DNA of 64,000 nucleotides from Macellibacteroides fermentans (lineage in GTDB: Bacteria > Bacteroidota > Bacteroidia > Bacteroidales > Tannerellaceae): assembly GCF_013409575.1 (NCBI RefSeq), contig NZ_JACCCY010000003.1, positions 457,001 to 521,000 on the forward strand, written 5' to 3'. The translations under genes and the position numbers were made by a program. Under the pieces are notes generated by a model that did no database searches, was not told where the DNA came from, and saw only the letters and a program-made list of their open reading frames with translations. Of this stretch, positions 37,095 through 46,921 are shown piece after piece (position 1 is the first letter of the stretch; the number at the start of each line of letters is the position of its first letter).

Positions 37095-38375
37095 TCAGGA
37101 TTGTCCGGAACGGGAACCCAAATTCCGAATTCTTCTGCAGATGGAGGTAATATCAGTTTTATCAGGCAGCAATTCACCCACTCGGGTACTTGTAATGCGG
37201 CAAAACTGAATGATAGAAAACGAAAGCATCGACAGATAAGCTGCACTTCCAGATAAAGCAGCTCCCGGAACCCCTGATATGGGAATAAGGAGTGAGCCTG
37301 TCAGCAATAACACAGAGAGACCTAGTAATGAACTGATTGTGCTTATACGGACTCTTCCGCTTCCGATAAAAAAATGGCTGAATATACTGTTACAGGCTAA
37401 GGCAATCACCCCCGGAGTCAAGCATATGATTACTTTCCGGATACCGGAAAATTCCTGACCAAACAACCAGGATGTAAATACGAATTCCGGAATAAGTAAA
37501 ACGAACAACATGACAATAGTAGTAGCCAACAAGGTAAGCCATACCAACTGAATGGTGATACGCTTTTGAATATTTGCATCTTCTGTTTGTGCAACTTTGC
37601 CAAAAACGATAAAAGAAATACTTCTGCTAATATTCCAAACGCTTTCTGACACCTTGGTTCCGGCATCAAACAGGCCGACACTTCCAACTCCACTAAATCG
37701 TTGCAGTAAAAAGTAATTAATGCGGCTGGTGAATTGCTCTGCAAGGTTATCAACTCCGGCCCAAAGACCGTACAAAAACATATTCCAGGTTAAGGATGGC
37801 AATTCGTTCCATGTACCCCGCTTCAATAAAGGCATCACCCATAGTAAGCTTATTATCCATGCGGTTACATTTGCAATGTACAGCCCACAGATATAGGCAT
37901 CTACCGTTTTCACATCAAATACATAGTAAAGAATCAGAACAGCAACAAAGAGCAATCCGCCCTGTAATGTATATGTCAGATTAAATTTTCGTATGCAATC
38001 TGTTCCAAGTAAAAAGCGTGCATTGGCAGCTGTAAGAGAAAGGAGTAAAGATAGCAGATAGACATGCATTCCGTACCCTTCGGGGATAAGTCCGCTTACC
38101 CACATCATACAAGAAGCTAAAGCTCCCATACTAATTGTCCACAGATAGGCCGGTATAAAGACCTGAAAAGAAGGATACCGGTTCATAAAATAAACGATAG
38201 TGTTTCCACTGAGCACACTGTTACACATCATTACGATGTTTACTGCAGCCAATACCAACCCAATCAGTCCTACGCCATGAATTCCCAAGGCGCGTGCATT
38301 GAGAACAAGAAGTATCAGATTAAGGAAAGCTACCAGGTAACGTGTGCCAATGGTTTCTATTATTTTACGAAGCAT
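37095..38375 (-). CDS. Polysaccharide flippase-like (MOP superfamily) membrane protein
   Basis: A 426-residue protein with about 12 hydrophobic segments, consistent with a Wzx/MATE-like flippase: RYLVAFLNLILLVLNARALGIHGVGLIGLV at the start and the FDAGTKVSESVWNISRSISFIVFGKV segment in the middle, resembling the conserved half-repeat boundary. It probably flips a lipid-linked glycan across the inner membrane; the substrate is unknown. No glycosyltransferases surround it. It ends a three-gene run, 3 bp after the M20 gene. Confidence 0.8.
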   Translation of the reverse strand: MLRKIIETIGTRYLVAFLNLILLVLNARALGIHGVGLIGLVLAAVNIVMMCNSVLSGNTIVYFMNRYPSFQVFIPAYLWTISMGALASCMMWVSGLIPEGYGMHVYLLSLLLSLTAANARFLLGTDCIRKFNLTYTLQGGLLFVAVLILYYVFDVKTVDAYICGLYIANVTAWIISLLWVMPLLKRGTWNELPSLTWNMFLYGLWAGVDNLAEQFTSRINYFLLQRFSGVGSVGLFDAGTKVSESVWNISRSISFIVFGKVAQTEDANIQKRITIQLVWLTLLATTIVMLFVLLIPEFVFTSWLFGQEFSGIRKVIICLTPGVIALACNSIFSHFFIGSGRVRISTISSLLGLSVLLLTGSLLIPISGVPGAALSGSAAYLSMLSFSIIQFCRITSTRVGELLPDKTDITSICRRIRNLGSRSGQS

Positions 38376-38378
38376 GCA

Positions 38379-39434
38379 TCAGAGTTGTAATCCGTCTAAT
38401 AACCGTATATAGGTATCAATGGCCTCCCTTATTTCGGAAGGACAAATAAATTCGTCCGCTGTATGCGAGCGGGAGGACTTTCCCGGTCCGATTTTGACCG
38501 AAGGGAACCGCATCAGTGCCTGGTCCGACAACGTAGGAGACCCAAAAGGATCTTTACCCAAAAGGATCGCCCTTTGAACGAAGGGATGGGTAACCTCGGT
38601 TCGTGAAGAGTTTAATCGGAAAGACCGGGCTTTCACTTCACTATCTATATGTTGTTTTATATGATTAAACAATGCTTCATTCGTATAGCACTCATTGGTC
38701 CGGATATCTACCGTAAATTCGCATCTATCGGGAATTACATTATGCTGACTTCCGGCATGAATTACCGTAACCGACATTTTTACCGGGCCCAGAAAATCAC
38801 TTTTTTCTGGAAATTGATACGTAGTAAACCATTCGATATCCTTCATAGCCAACAGAATAGCATTCACCCCCTCGTTTCTGGCAGCATGACCAGCCTTTCC
38901 CGAAGCGATACAATCCAACACCATCAATCCTTTTTCGGCAACAGCCGGTTGCATCTCCGTAGGTTCGCCCACCACTGCAAAATGAATGGGAGGTAACTCG
39001 GCAAGAGCCAATTCCAGACCATTCTTTCCAGAAACTTCTTCTTCACATGAGGCTAGGAAAATCAAATTGGATGGTTGGCTCTTTTTACTTAAAATCGTAA
39101 AAGCTTCATACAATGAAACAACACTGGCGCCGGCATCGTTACTTCCCAACCCATACAGGCGGTCGTCTTTACCGGCATCGGCAGCAAACGGATCCTTGCT
39201 CCATCCAGCTACAGGCTTTACCGTATCTATGTGGGAGTTAAGCAATATGGTTTGTTTCCTCAATTCAAAACCCGGAGCAACTATCCAAAGATTATTCCCT
39301 GCGCGGTTTACTTTATGGCCAGCCTTTGTCCATTGAGAAAAAAGATAATCGGCTACATCGTTTTCTTCACGGCTAAATGAAGGAATGCGAATCATACCGC
39401 TTAGTAAATCCAAGGCATCATAAAAAGCTTCCAT
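38379..39434 (-). CDS. M20 family metallohydrolase (ArgE-like deacylase)
   Basis: A 351-residue dizinc aminoacylase. LLNSHIDTVKP gives the first metal His/Asp, LYGLGSNDAGASVVSL the bridging Asp, and ASCEEEVSGKNGLE the catalytic Glu. The dimerisation domain (about 170-275) and VGEPTEMQPAVAEKGL are typical of the ArgE/DapE group. In Bacteroidales such enzymes deacylate acyl-ornithine or acyl-citrulline in arginine synthesis, but no arginine genes are adjacent, so the substrate is open. It lies between ribF and the flippase gene. Confidence 0.85.
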   Translation of the reverse strand: MEAFYDALDLLSGMIRIPSFSREENDVADYLFSQWTKAGHKVNRAGNNLWIVAPGFELRKQTILLNSHIDTVKPVAGWSKDPFAADAGKDDRLYGLGSNDAGASVVSLYEAFTILSKKSQPSNLIFLASCEEEVSGKNGLELALAELPPIHFAVVGEPTEMQPAVAEKGLMVLDCIASGKAGHAARNEGVNAILLAMKDIEWFTTYQFPEKSDFLGPVKMSVTVIHAGSQHNVIPDRCEFTVDIRTNECYTNEALFNHIKQHIDSEVKARSFRLNSSRTEVTHPFVQRAILLGKDPFGSPTLSDQALMRFPSVKIGPGKSSRSHTADEFICPSEIREAIDTYIRLLDGLQL

Positions 39435-39457
39435 ATTGCTGTTTTAATATTACTAGT

Positions 39458-40390
39458 TTATTCCAATCCGGACAGAAGCGCATCCACCTCTTCCCGATCA
39501 ATTTCCAACTGGGCGCGTAAAGCCTCCAGACTCTCAAATTTAATATCTTCGCGCATAAAACGAACAAATACAACCTCCAGCTGAGCGTTGTAAATGTCGC
39601 CGCTAAAATTCAGAATATTGACTTCAAGAGCCATATCCAGATTATTATCTATGGTTGGCCTGCATCCGATATACAGCATTCCTTTGTAACGTACCCCGTT
39701 CAAATTTACCCAAACCGCATAGATCCCGATTCCCGGCAAAACTTTAAATGGCTCGTCTACCCTTATATTGGCAGTAGGAAAACCAATTGTTCTACCAATT
39801 TTATAACCACTTACAATACTTCCTTTAATCATGTATGGATAGCCCAACAAAGCCGCAGCTTTGTCTACACGACAATGGTCTAATTGCTTACGGACCTCAG
39901 ACGAACTAACATGCTCCATTCCGGGGCTGTAGGGTGAAGCCTGTATCACATCCATCCCACAACTCTTTCCGTATTCTACATACTGTTCAAAACCATCCGC
40001 CCGATTACGGCCGAAACGATGATCGTACCCAATCAGCAATGTATTCACATGAATCCGCTTACACAAGATCTCTTGGATAAACTCTTTGGCCGACAATTGA
40101 GAAAGTTCAGGAGTAAAATCAAGTACGATACAATAATCTACTCCGGTAGATTCCAGATGCATCAGCTTCTCTTCAAAGCTATTCAATAATTTGGGTTGGT
40201 AATCGGCATGAAGCACTGCTCTGGGATGTTCGGGAAAGGTAATTACAGCTGCAGGAAGCTTTCTGGACCTTGCTACTGATAGCATTTCTTCAATCAGGAA
40301 CCGATGTCCCAAATGCACTCCATCAAAGAATCCAATGGTGGCCACCAGCTCAATGTCTTTCAATATCTCAGTATCTCTCGTCACAATCAT
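39458..40390 (-). CDS. ribF: Bifunctional riboflavin kinase/FAD synthetase
   Basis: A 310-residue RibF of normal size. The N-terminal FAD synthetase has GFFDGVHLGHRFLI (the HxGH nucleotidyltransferase motif) and LLIGYDHRFGRNRAD. The C-terminal riboflavin kinase has GYKIGRTIGFPTANI and a terminal ALRAQLEIDREEVDALL helix. It makes FMN, then FAD. A -7 element (TACCTTTG) lies 27 bp upstream. aroA is divergent. Confidence 0.96.
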   Translation of the reverse strand: MIVTRDTEILKDIELVATIGFFDGVHLGHRFLIEEMLSVARSRKLPAAVITFPEHPRAVLHADYQPKLLNSFEEKLMHLESTGVDYCIVLDFTPELSQLSAKEFIQEILCKRIHVNTLLIGYDHRFGRNRADGFEQYVEYGKSCGMDVIQASPYSPGMEHVSSSEVRKQLDHCRVDKAAALLGYPYMIKGSIVSGYKIGRTIGFPTANIRVDEPFKVLPGIGIYAVWVNLNGVRYKGMLYIGCRPTIDNNLDMALEVNILNFSGDIYNAQLEVVFVRFMREDIKFESLEALRAQLEIDREEVDALLSGLE

Positions 40391-40416
40391 ACCTATGTTC
40401 TTTTCCAGTTGAATTA

Positions 40417-40486
40417 CAAAGGTAAAGAAAGAGATGGCATAATTCCTAACAAACAGGAGACAATCCGATAAAAATCCGTACTTTTG
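40417..40486. promoter_or_regulatory. Divergent promoters of ribF and aroA
   Basis: Minus-strand TACCTTTG (40417-40424) serves ribF and plus-strand TACTTTTG (40479-40486) lies 28 bp before the aroA ATG. Both match TAnnTTTG. No riboswitch fold for FMN is recognisable in the short ribF leader. Confidence 0.6.
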
Positions 40487-40513
40487 TACTTCCTAACGAA
40501 CAGAGATGAGACA

Positions 40514-41737
40514 ATGGAATATCAGATAAAAGCGCCTTCCAAATTACAGGCATCCATTCAGTTACCGGCATCCAAAAGCATCAGTAACCGTGCACTGATC
40601 TTACATGCATTAAGTTACAGTGCTTACGACATCGTTAATTTATCCGATTGCGATGATACAAAAGTAATGGTAAATGCCCTTAATTCGGATGGCCGCGATT
40701 TTGACATTAAAGCAGCAGGAACCGCTATGCGGTTTTTAACCGCTTTCCTTTCAAAAATTGTGGGAGAATGGACAATAACCGGAACCGAACGCATGAAGAA
40801 CCGTCCCATCAAGCTACTGGTTGATGCCTTGAACTCCTTAGGTGCCCGTATTGAGTACATTGAGAAAGAGGGTTATCCTCCGTTGCGGATTTTTGGTAGT
40901 GCATTGCAGGGCGGAGAGATATCTCTGTCCGGAGGAATCAGTTCACAATATATTTCGGCACTTCTCATGGTTGCCCCGCTTATGGAAAAAGGACTTACCA
41001 TCCATCTGGAAGGTAACATAATATCCCGTCCTTACATCCAACTCACCCTTCAGCTGATGGAACAGTTCGGGGTGAAGGCTAATTGGTCTGGTCAGACTAT
41101 AAAAGTATTGCCTCAGGAATATAAGCCGGTGCCCTTTACCGTGGAATCCGATTGGAGCGCCGCCTCGTATTGGTATCAAATGGCAGCCCTGAACAAAGAT
41201 GCTGAAATTGAATTGTTAGGGTTGTTTAAAAATAGTTTACAGGGTGACTCGGCTGTAGCCGGATTATTTACGCAACTGGGTATTACAACCTCTTACACAA
41301 ACAAGGGAGTTCTTTTAAAAAAGAACGGAAACCGATGCACAAAGTTCAATCATAATTTTGTGAATGAACCCGATCTTGCACAAACCTTTGTGGTTACTTG
41401 TGTGTTACTTAACGTACACTTCCGTTTCTCTGGATTGCAGAGTTTGAAAATAAAAGAAACCGATCGCATCGAAGCCTTATGTAACGAGTTGCGAAAACTT
41501 GGCTATCTGATTCATGTTGAAGGAAACAGTGTGATGGAATGGAATGGAGAGCGTTGCGAACCAATGGATCACCCGGTGATCAACACCTATGAAGATCATC
41601 GTATGGCCATGGCTTTTGCTCCGGTAGCTCTTGCACTCCCTCAGGGTATCTGTATTGCTGATCCGGAGGTGGTGAGCAAATCATATCCAAATTTTTGGAA
41701 TGATTTACTAAAAGCTGGTTTTGAAATTAAAGATTAA
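40514..41737 (+). CDS. aroA: 3-phosphoshikimate 1-carboxyvinyltransferase (EPSP synthase)
   Basis: A 407-residue EPSP synthase from the ATG at 40514; an in-frame TTG at 40484 would fall inside the promoter. Motifs: PASKSISNRALIL (shikimate-phosphate binding), AAGTAMRFLTAFLS, ERMKNRPI, DWSAASYW, KETDRIEAL and YEDHRMAMAFAPVAL. It condenses shikimate-3-phosphate with PEP in aromatic amino-acid synthesis. It is slightly shorter than the E. coli enzyme but has every signature. It lies 12 bp before the small membrane-protein gene. Confidence 0.96.
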   Translation: MEYQIKAPSKLQASIQLPASKSISNRALILHALSYSAYDIVNLSDCDDTKVMVNALNSDGRDFDIKAAGTAMRFLTAFLSKIVGEWTITGTERMKNRPIKLLVDALNSLGARIEYIEKEGYPPLRIFGSALQGGEISLSGGISSQYISALLMVAPLMEKGLTIHLEGNIISRPYIQLTLQLMEQFGVKANWSGQTIKVLPQEYKPVPFTVESDWSAASYWYQMAALNKDAEIELLGLFKNSLQGDSAVAGLFTQLGITTSYTNKGVLLKKNGNRCTKFNHNFVNEPDLAQTFVVTCVLLNVHFRFSGLQSLKIKETDRIEALCNELRKLGYLIHVEGNSVMEWNGERCEPMDHPVINTYEDHRMAMAFAPVALALPQGICIADPEVVSKSYPNFWNDLLKAGFEIKD

Positions 41738-41749
41738 ATTATTGGCTCT

Positions 41750-42172
41750 ATGTGGTTTATCGTTATTGGAATTATTGTATTGGGCATCCTTGCCGCCATT
41801 GCTGGTCATTTGCGGAATAAGAAATTGCAGGGGATGTTGGAGAGGGGAGAAATCAAAGAAATTCCCGAGCCGAAAGAGATATCTGAAGGATGCTGCGGAC
41901 AGCATGAAACCTGCGAAAAAGACAGCCTGCTTGCTGCTGTAAGCAAGAAAATAGAATATTACGAAGATGAAGATCTGGATCGTTTCATCGGTACTGCTGC
42001 AGATGCATATTCGGAAAATGAAGTTGAAGAATTCCGTGAAGTTCTCTATACGCTTCAGGAAGTTGAAGTGGCCGGATGGATCCGCAGCCTGCTTTTACGG
42101 GGTATCGAATTGCCCGATGCCCTGAAAGATGAAGCATTTCTGATTCTTGGTGAACGACGTATACACGCCTAA
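41750..42172 (+). CDS. Conserved small membrane-anchored protein of unknown function
   Basis: A 140-residue protein with one N-terminal TM helix (2-20) and a cytosolic acidic body. A compact cysteine motif, CCGQHETCEK (about 48-57), could bind a metal or be redox-active. The following section EDLDRFIGTAADAYSENEVEEFREVLYTL and GWIRSLLLRGIELPDALKDEAFLIL is helical. The gene sits between aroA and a metal-ABC permease gene with only 3 bp to the latter, which makes a metal-related role possible but unproven. Confidence 0.75.
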   Translation: MWFIVIGIIVLGILAAIAGHLRNKKLQGMLERGEIKEIPEPKEISEGCCGQHETCEKDSLLAAVSKKIEYYEDEDLDRFIGTAADAYSENEVEEFREVLYTLQEVEVAGWIRSLLLRGIELPDALKDEAFLILGERRIHA

Positions 42173-42175
42173 CGT

Positions 42176-42985
42176 ATGACAGATCTACTGCAATATGCAT
42201 TTTTTCAAAACGCCTTGATAGGAAGCTTTCTAACAGCGATTGCCTGTGGAATTGTTGGCACCTATATCGTATCCAGAAGGTTGGTGTTTATTACCGGCGG
42301 AATCACCCATGCCTCATTCGGAGGATTAGGTATCGGCTTTTTTGCCGGCATAAATCCTATTCTCTCGGCTTTGATCTTTTCTATTCTTTCCGCCTTCGGA
42401 GTAGAATGGGTTAGCCGCAAACAGGGGGTGAGGGAAGATTCGGCTATAGCCGGGTTCTGGTCTCTGGGTATGGCTTTGGGAGTTATCGCCATATTTATGA
42501 CTCCGGGGTTTGCTCCTAACCTATCCGCCTACCTTTTCGGAAATATTCTTACAATTTCATATACCGATATCCTTTGGATAAGTATATTGTCGGTTGTACT
42601 CATTGTTTTTTTCGTGCTTTTCCACAGGGAAATTCTTTATGTAGCATTCGACAACGACTTTGCGTTAACCCAACGTTTGCCGGTAAAACTGGTGGAATAT
42701 ACCATGATGTGCTTTATTGCCATTACGATTGTACTGTCTATCCGTTTGGTTGGAATTATGCTGCTTATGTCTATGGTAACTCTGCCACAGATAACCGTCA
42801 ATCTCTTCACATCCAATTTTAATAAGATTATCTGGGGAAGTATTTTTATAGGATTTATTGGATGTTTGTCAGGATTAATCTTGTCCTATTTATTAAACGT
42901 ACCTTCGGGAGCTTTTATCATTCTGGTATTGGTCATTTTCTTTTTAGTGGCAAAAGGGCTATTATTCTTCCGTAAAAAACAATAA
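42176..42985 (+). CDS. Metal-ion ABC transporter permease (ZnuB/MntB family)
   Basis: A 269-residue permease of the ABC-3 family with about eight TM helices. The signature includes GTYIVSRRLVFITGGITHASFGGLG near the start and VGIMLLMSMVTLPQITV near residue 190. It is the membrane part of a zinc/manganese/iron importer. No ATPase or binding-protein gene is adjacent, so the other parts must be elsewhere. Function by family; the metal is unknown. Confidence 0.88.
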   Translation: MTDLLQYAFFQNALIGSFLTAIACGIVGTYIVSRRLVFITGGITHASFGGLGIGFFAGINPILSALIFSILSAFGVEWVSRKQGVREDSAIAGFWSLGMALGVIAIFMTPGFAPNLSAYLFGNILTISYTDILWISILSVVLIVFFVLFHREILYVAFDNDFALTQRLPVKLVEYTMMCFIAITIVLSIRLVGIMLLMSMVTLPQITVNLFTSNFNKIIWGSIFIGFIGCLSGLILSYLLNVPSGAFIILVLVIFFLVAKGLLFFRKKQ

Positions 42986-43010
42986 AACAGGTTCATTTCT
43001 GTTTATTAAG

Positions 43011-46000
43011 TTGTTAAAACAGGCAACATTGAAAAAACAGACCGGCTATATAAGCGCATTATGTGTGTTTGTGTTGCTGGCATCGTGCAGTACAAAAGAA
43101 AATACGATGTCCAGTAGGTTTTATCATGCCTTTACCTCCCGGTATAATATCTACTTCAACGGCAAGACATCCTTCGACGAATCAATGAAATCGCTTCAAG
43201 ACGGACATAAAGATAATTATACCGAACAGCTGCTTATGTATCCGGTAAGCGGACTCTCTAAAGAGAAACAAACTACAGGAGGATCTTTCGACCGTGCGAT
43301 AGAGAAGAGTAACAAAGCCATTAAACTCCATTCCATACAGACGAAACCGCTTAAGAAACCAGGTTGGCGAAATGACCCCAAACAAAAAGCGTTGCAGGAG
43401 ATGGAAGAGTACAACCCATTTTTAAAGAAGTGCTGGCTGCTATTGGGTGAAAGTCAATTTTACAATGCTGACTTTTTGCAGGCATCGGCCACTTTTTCCT
43501 ATATCGCCCGTCATTATGCCCAGGATGAAGAAATGGTTGCCGAAGCAAAACTCTGGCAAGCCAGGTCATATGCTGAGCTGGGGTGGATGTATGAGTCGGA
43601 AGACATCCTGAATAAATTAAATATCAATGGTATTCCCAAAAGTAAGCAACGCAGGTATGCTTCAGTATATGCAGATTATCTGATTAAAAGCAAGCAGAGC
43701 AAAGAGGCTATCCCCTACCTTATAACTGCCATCAAAGCTGAGAAAAACAGGAAACAGCGTACCCGAATGAAATATCTTCTAGGTCAATTATATGCTGGTG
43801 AAGGATTGGATGGTCTGGCTTATAAAACTTTTGGCCAGGTTATCAGTGCAAATCCTCCATACGAAATGGAATTTGCAGCGCGTATCCGTCAGACCGAAGT
43901 TTTTCCCGGAGGAAATGCAACTAAAATAATTCGCAGATTGCAGAGTATGGCCCGTAGCGAAAAGAATGTAGATTACTTAGATCAGGTGTATTATGCTATC
44001 GGGAATGTGTATATGAGTCAGCAAGACACAATCCGTGCCATCGAAAGTTACGAATCAGCCATCGAAAAAAGTAAACGGAACGGATTGGATAAAGCGATCT
44101 GTCAACTTCGTCTCGGAGATATCTATTTCAAACAACGTGCCTACGAAAAAGCACAGCCCTGTTTCCTGGGAGCATTAACTGCTCTAGATAAAAAACACCG
44201 CGATTACGAACGGGTTGCTAAACAGTCTGTCATTCTGGACGAGCTTGTTATCCATACTGAAGCCGTTCATCTGCAAGACAGTCTGCAAACCCTTGCCAAA
44301 ATGAGCGAACCGGAACGACTTGCCGTTATTGGTAAAATTATTGATAAAGTAAAAAAGGACGAGGAAGAACAAAAAAGAGCAGCTGAACAAGCCGCTTTCT
44401 TAGCCGAACAGGATGCCAAAGGAAGTGGAATAAACCGTACTGGCACAGGAACCCAAACAGTTACCATGCCGGTAGCAACAGGAGAGAATTCGTTTTATTT
44501 TTACAATCCTCAAACTGTTGCCGATGGAAAAAGACAGTTTCAGACCCGCTGGGGAAGACGATTACTTGAAGACAATTGGCGCAGGCTTAAAAAAGCAATG
44601 AATACTTTCGTTGATAATCAGGATAGTAATGTACTTTCAGACAATGTACAAGACACTGCTCCCGACAGGGGAAATCAGGTAGTTTCTGTAGATTCTCTAC
44701 CTTCGCCTGTAGCTTCTCAAGATCCAAAAGATCCGGCATTTTACCTCCAGCAGATCCCACTAACGGAAGAAGACCTGCAGGCATCGGATCTTATAATTGC
44801 CGACGGGCTCTTTAACATGGGAAAGATATATAAAGACAAACTGGAAGACCTTCCGCTGGCTATTGAAACCTTTGAAACGTTGGACAGACGCTTTCCTCAA
44901 AATAAATATCGTTTAGACAGCTATTATCAATTGTATCTGATGGGATTACGATTGGAAGACCGTTCGCTTGCAGCCCAATATAAAAGTAAGCTTATGCAAA
45001 CTTTTCCGGAAAGTGATTATGCTCTGGCAGTCGCAGACCCCAATTATGCTTATAATATCCGTATGATGGACCGTGTACAGGATTCCATTTACGAAAGAAC
45101 CTATAACCAATACCTGGTCGGCGACACAACCAATGTAAGAGATAATTACAGGAAGGTAACAACCGCCTATCCGTTATCCAAGTTATTACCGAAATTCACA
45201 TTCCTTGAGGCTCTAACATATGTTCAGTCAGGCGATGCCAACCGTTTCAAAGAGGCTCTCAAAGCATTGGTAGAGAAATATCCTCAAGCCGATGTAACTG
45301 AACTGGCAGGCGAAATGCTCAAGGGAGTCCTGCGCGGACGTTCTATGGTACAAGGGGATGTTACCGGGATGAAATGGAATATGCGTTTCGGACTTCAAAA
45401 TGGGATCGAGCCAGGCGCTATCGATTCAACCCGTACCTTTACTGCCGGAATAAATGAGCCTTATCGGATGTTACTAATTTACCCGGCAGGAAAAGTGGAA
45501 CTGAATCAACTCCTTTTCACTGTAGCCTCCTATAATTTTGCCAACTTTATGATAAAGGAATTCGACTTAAGCAGCGAATCTTTTGGAGAAATGAATATGC
45601 TCTTTATACGTGGTTTTGTTGGGATGGAAGAAATTCTGCAGTATTACCGTATGATCCATTCAGATTCCGGATATGCTGCAAATATCGAAAAAGCTGTAGG
45701 TATCCTACCCATCTCCGAATCCAATTATGAGGTGCTGATTCATGGCAAGACATTAGACGAATACATTACTTTTTTCAATGAAAACTTTGGCGAATCAGCT
45801 CCCGAAATCGTATCACGCTGGCGTATCCGGCTAATGGATCAAGCTGACGAAACAACCGAGATTCCGGCACCGTCTATCGCATCTGATGTTACAGATCAAC
45901 AAGCAGATTCTACGAATACACAGTCTGCCGTTCCGGATTCAATTCAACTCATACAACGACCAATTGATTCTCTTCTACTAGATCGAACAGAAAAGGCGAC

Positions 46001-46532
46001 AGTTATTCCAACGGATAGTATCCGGGTGAATGAAATAATACAGGATACGCTCCCGGAATCCGAATTTGGCGCAGACAGCATTGGATCAATTGTTCCTGAA
46101 TCAAAAGAGTTGACTCTGAAAGAAATTCAGGCAATCCGTGCAAAGGAAGCTGCAGAAGAAGAGGCCCGAAAGAAACAGCAACGTGAAGAATTTGAAGCCA
46201 AACAAAAGGCTGATAAGGAATTGCAGGAACAAAAGGCGAAAGAACGTGCAGATATCCTGAAAAAGCAGGAAATTGAAAATCAAGCTTTGCTCAAAGCTAA
46301 AGCCGACAGGGAGAAAGCGCTTGAAAAGGAACAAAAAGATCGGTTGAAGCAAGCAGAAGCTGCCCGTAAACAGAAGATCAAGGAACGGAAATTACTCCTT
46401 AAAGAAAAGGAACGGGCCTATAAAGAGCAACTCAAAAAGCGTGAAGCCGAACGTAAACAAAAGGAGAAACTCTATCAGCAAAAACTTAGAGACCGCGAAA
46501 AGGCACGTAGAGAAGCATTAAAACAGAAGTAA
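43011..46532 (+). CDS. PorW/SprE-like type IX secretion lipoprotein with TPRs
   Basis: A 1173-residue lipoprotein whose signal ends LLASC (Cys26). The start is TTG: no in-frame ATG lies between an upstream stop at 42984 and the lipobox. A second TTG at 43029 (LKKQTGY) would be equally good. The N-terminal block (SSRFYHAFTSRYNIYFNG) is the hallmark of SprE/PorW, T9SS components that link the outer-membrane translocon to the PorLM motor. TPR-type repeats fill about 140-400 and 600-720. The last 130 residues are a highly charged Lys/Glu/Arg coiled coil. It is longer than Flavobacterium SprE (roughly 870), mostly from the C-terminal tail. Confidence 0.88.
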   Translation: MLKQATLKKQTGYISALCVFVLLASCSTKENTMSSRFYHAFTSRYNIYFNGKTSFDESMKSLQDGHKDNYTEQLLMYPVSGLSKEKQTTGGSFDRAIEKSNKAIKLHSIQTKPLKKPGWRNDPKQKALQEMEEYNPFLKKCWLLLGESQFYNADFLQASATFSYIARHYAQDEEMVAEAKLWQARSYAELGWMYESEDILNKLNINGIPKSKQRRYASVYADYLIKSKQSKEAIPYLITAIKAEKNRKQRTRMKYLLGQLYAGEGLDGLAYKTFGQVISANPPYEMEFAARIRQTEVFPGGNATKIIRRLQSMARSEKNVDYLDQVYYAIGNVYMSQQDTIRAIESYESAIEKSKRNGLDKAICQLRLGDIYFKQRAYEKAQPCFLGALTALDKKHRDYERVAKQSVILDELVIHTEAVHLQDSLQTLAKMSEPERLAVIGKIIDKVKKDEEEQKRAAEQAAFLAEQDAKGSGINRTGTGTQTVTMPVATGENSFYFYNPQTVADGKRQFQTRWGRRLLEDNWRRLKKAMNTFVDNQDSNVLSDNVQDTAPDRGNQVVSVDSLPSPVASQDPKDPAFYLQQIPLTEEDLQASDLIIADGLFNMGKIYKDKLEDLPLAIETFETLDRRFPQNKYRLDSYYQLYLMGLRLEDRSLAAQYKSKLMQTFPESDYALAVADPNYAYNIRMMDRVQDSIYERTYNQYLVGDTTNVRDNYRKVTTAYPLSKLLPKFTFLEALTYVQSGDANRFKEALKALVEKYPQADVTELAGEMLKGVLRGRSMVQGDVTGMKWNMRFGLQNGIEPGAIDSTRTFTAGINEPYRMLLIYPAGKVELNQLLFTVASYNFANFMIKEFDLSSESFGEMNMLFIRGFVGMEEILQYYRMIHSDSGYAANIEKAVGILPISESNYEVLIHGKTLDEYITFFNENFGESAPEIVSRWRIRLMDQADETTEIPAPSIASDVTDQQADSTNTQSAVPDSIQLIQRPIDSLLLDRTEKATVIPTDSIRVNEIIQDTLPESEFGADSIGSIVPESKELTLKEIQAIRAKEAAEEEARKKQQREEFEAKQKADKELQEQKAKERADILKKQEIENQALLKAKADREKALEKEQKDRLKQAEAARKQKIKERKLLLKEKERAYKEQLKKREAERKQKEKLYQQKLRDREKARREALKQK

Positions 46533-46583
46533 CCAATCGCAGACATATAAAAATCTTCTCTGTTTTGTTAGTACTTTTTGCCT

Positions 46584-46649
46584 AAAATGTATATACTTAT
46601 TTACCAAAATGTATATACTTCTTGTCCAAAATGTACCTGATTTTTTTGA
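46584..46649 (+). repeat. Direct-repeat array 1, 22-bp period, three units
   Basis: Units start at 46584, 46606 and 46628. The first two share the 15-bp core AAAATGTATATACTT followed by a 7-bp variable linker; the third keeps only the first eight core bases. The TATATA centre is palindromic (GTATATAC). Confidence 0.8.
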
Positions 46650-46719
46650 GGCATGTCTTTCTTTTGATTCGTAATGAATTTGGTACCGGACCGGTTTTCA
46701 TTCCTATATGTTTGAATGT

Positions 46720-46785
46720 TCAAAGATATAGGAACGGTTTCTCAAAGATATATCTTTGGGGATTGAAAGATATATATTTGCCGAT
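46720..46785 (+). repeat. Direct-repeat array 2, 22-bp period, three units
   Basis: Units at 46720, 46742 and 46764 share the core TCAAAGATATA (TGAAAGATATA in the third), followed by 11 variable bases. The middle unit contains the perfect 16-bp palindrome CAAAGATATATCTTTG at 46743-46758. Read on the minus strand the core gives TATCTTTG or TATCTTTC, close to a -7 element. Confidence 0.8.
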
Positions 46786-46921
46786 AAAAAGTACCGGGTT
46801 TCCGCACAACAGGCCTTACTTGTTGAATTACCTTACAGATTTCACGAAAATATCCTTCACTTCCTTCACCTGTACACATAAAATGCTATCCATCAATTAA
46901 TTACAATTACTAAACAATCAG

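Noticed and set aside
40391-40513. FMN riboswitch before ribF
   Set aside because: The leader between the -7 element and the start is under 30 nt, too short for the aptamer, and no conserved helices are visible.
46622-46900. A 92-codon plus-strand frame in the repeat region
   Set aside because: It runs through two direct-repeat arrays whose 22-bp period breaks the reading frame from unit to unit, has no recognisable domain and no clear translation signal.
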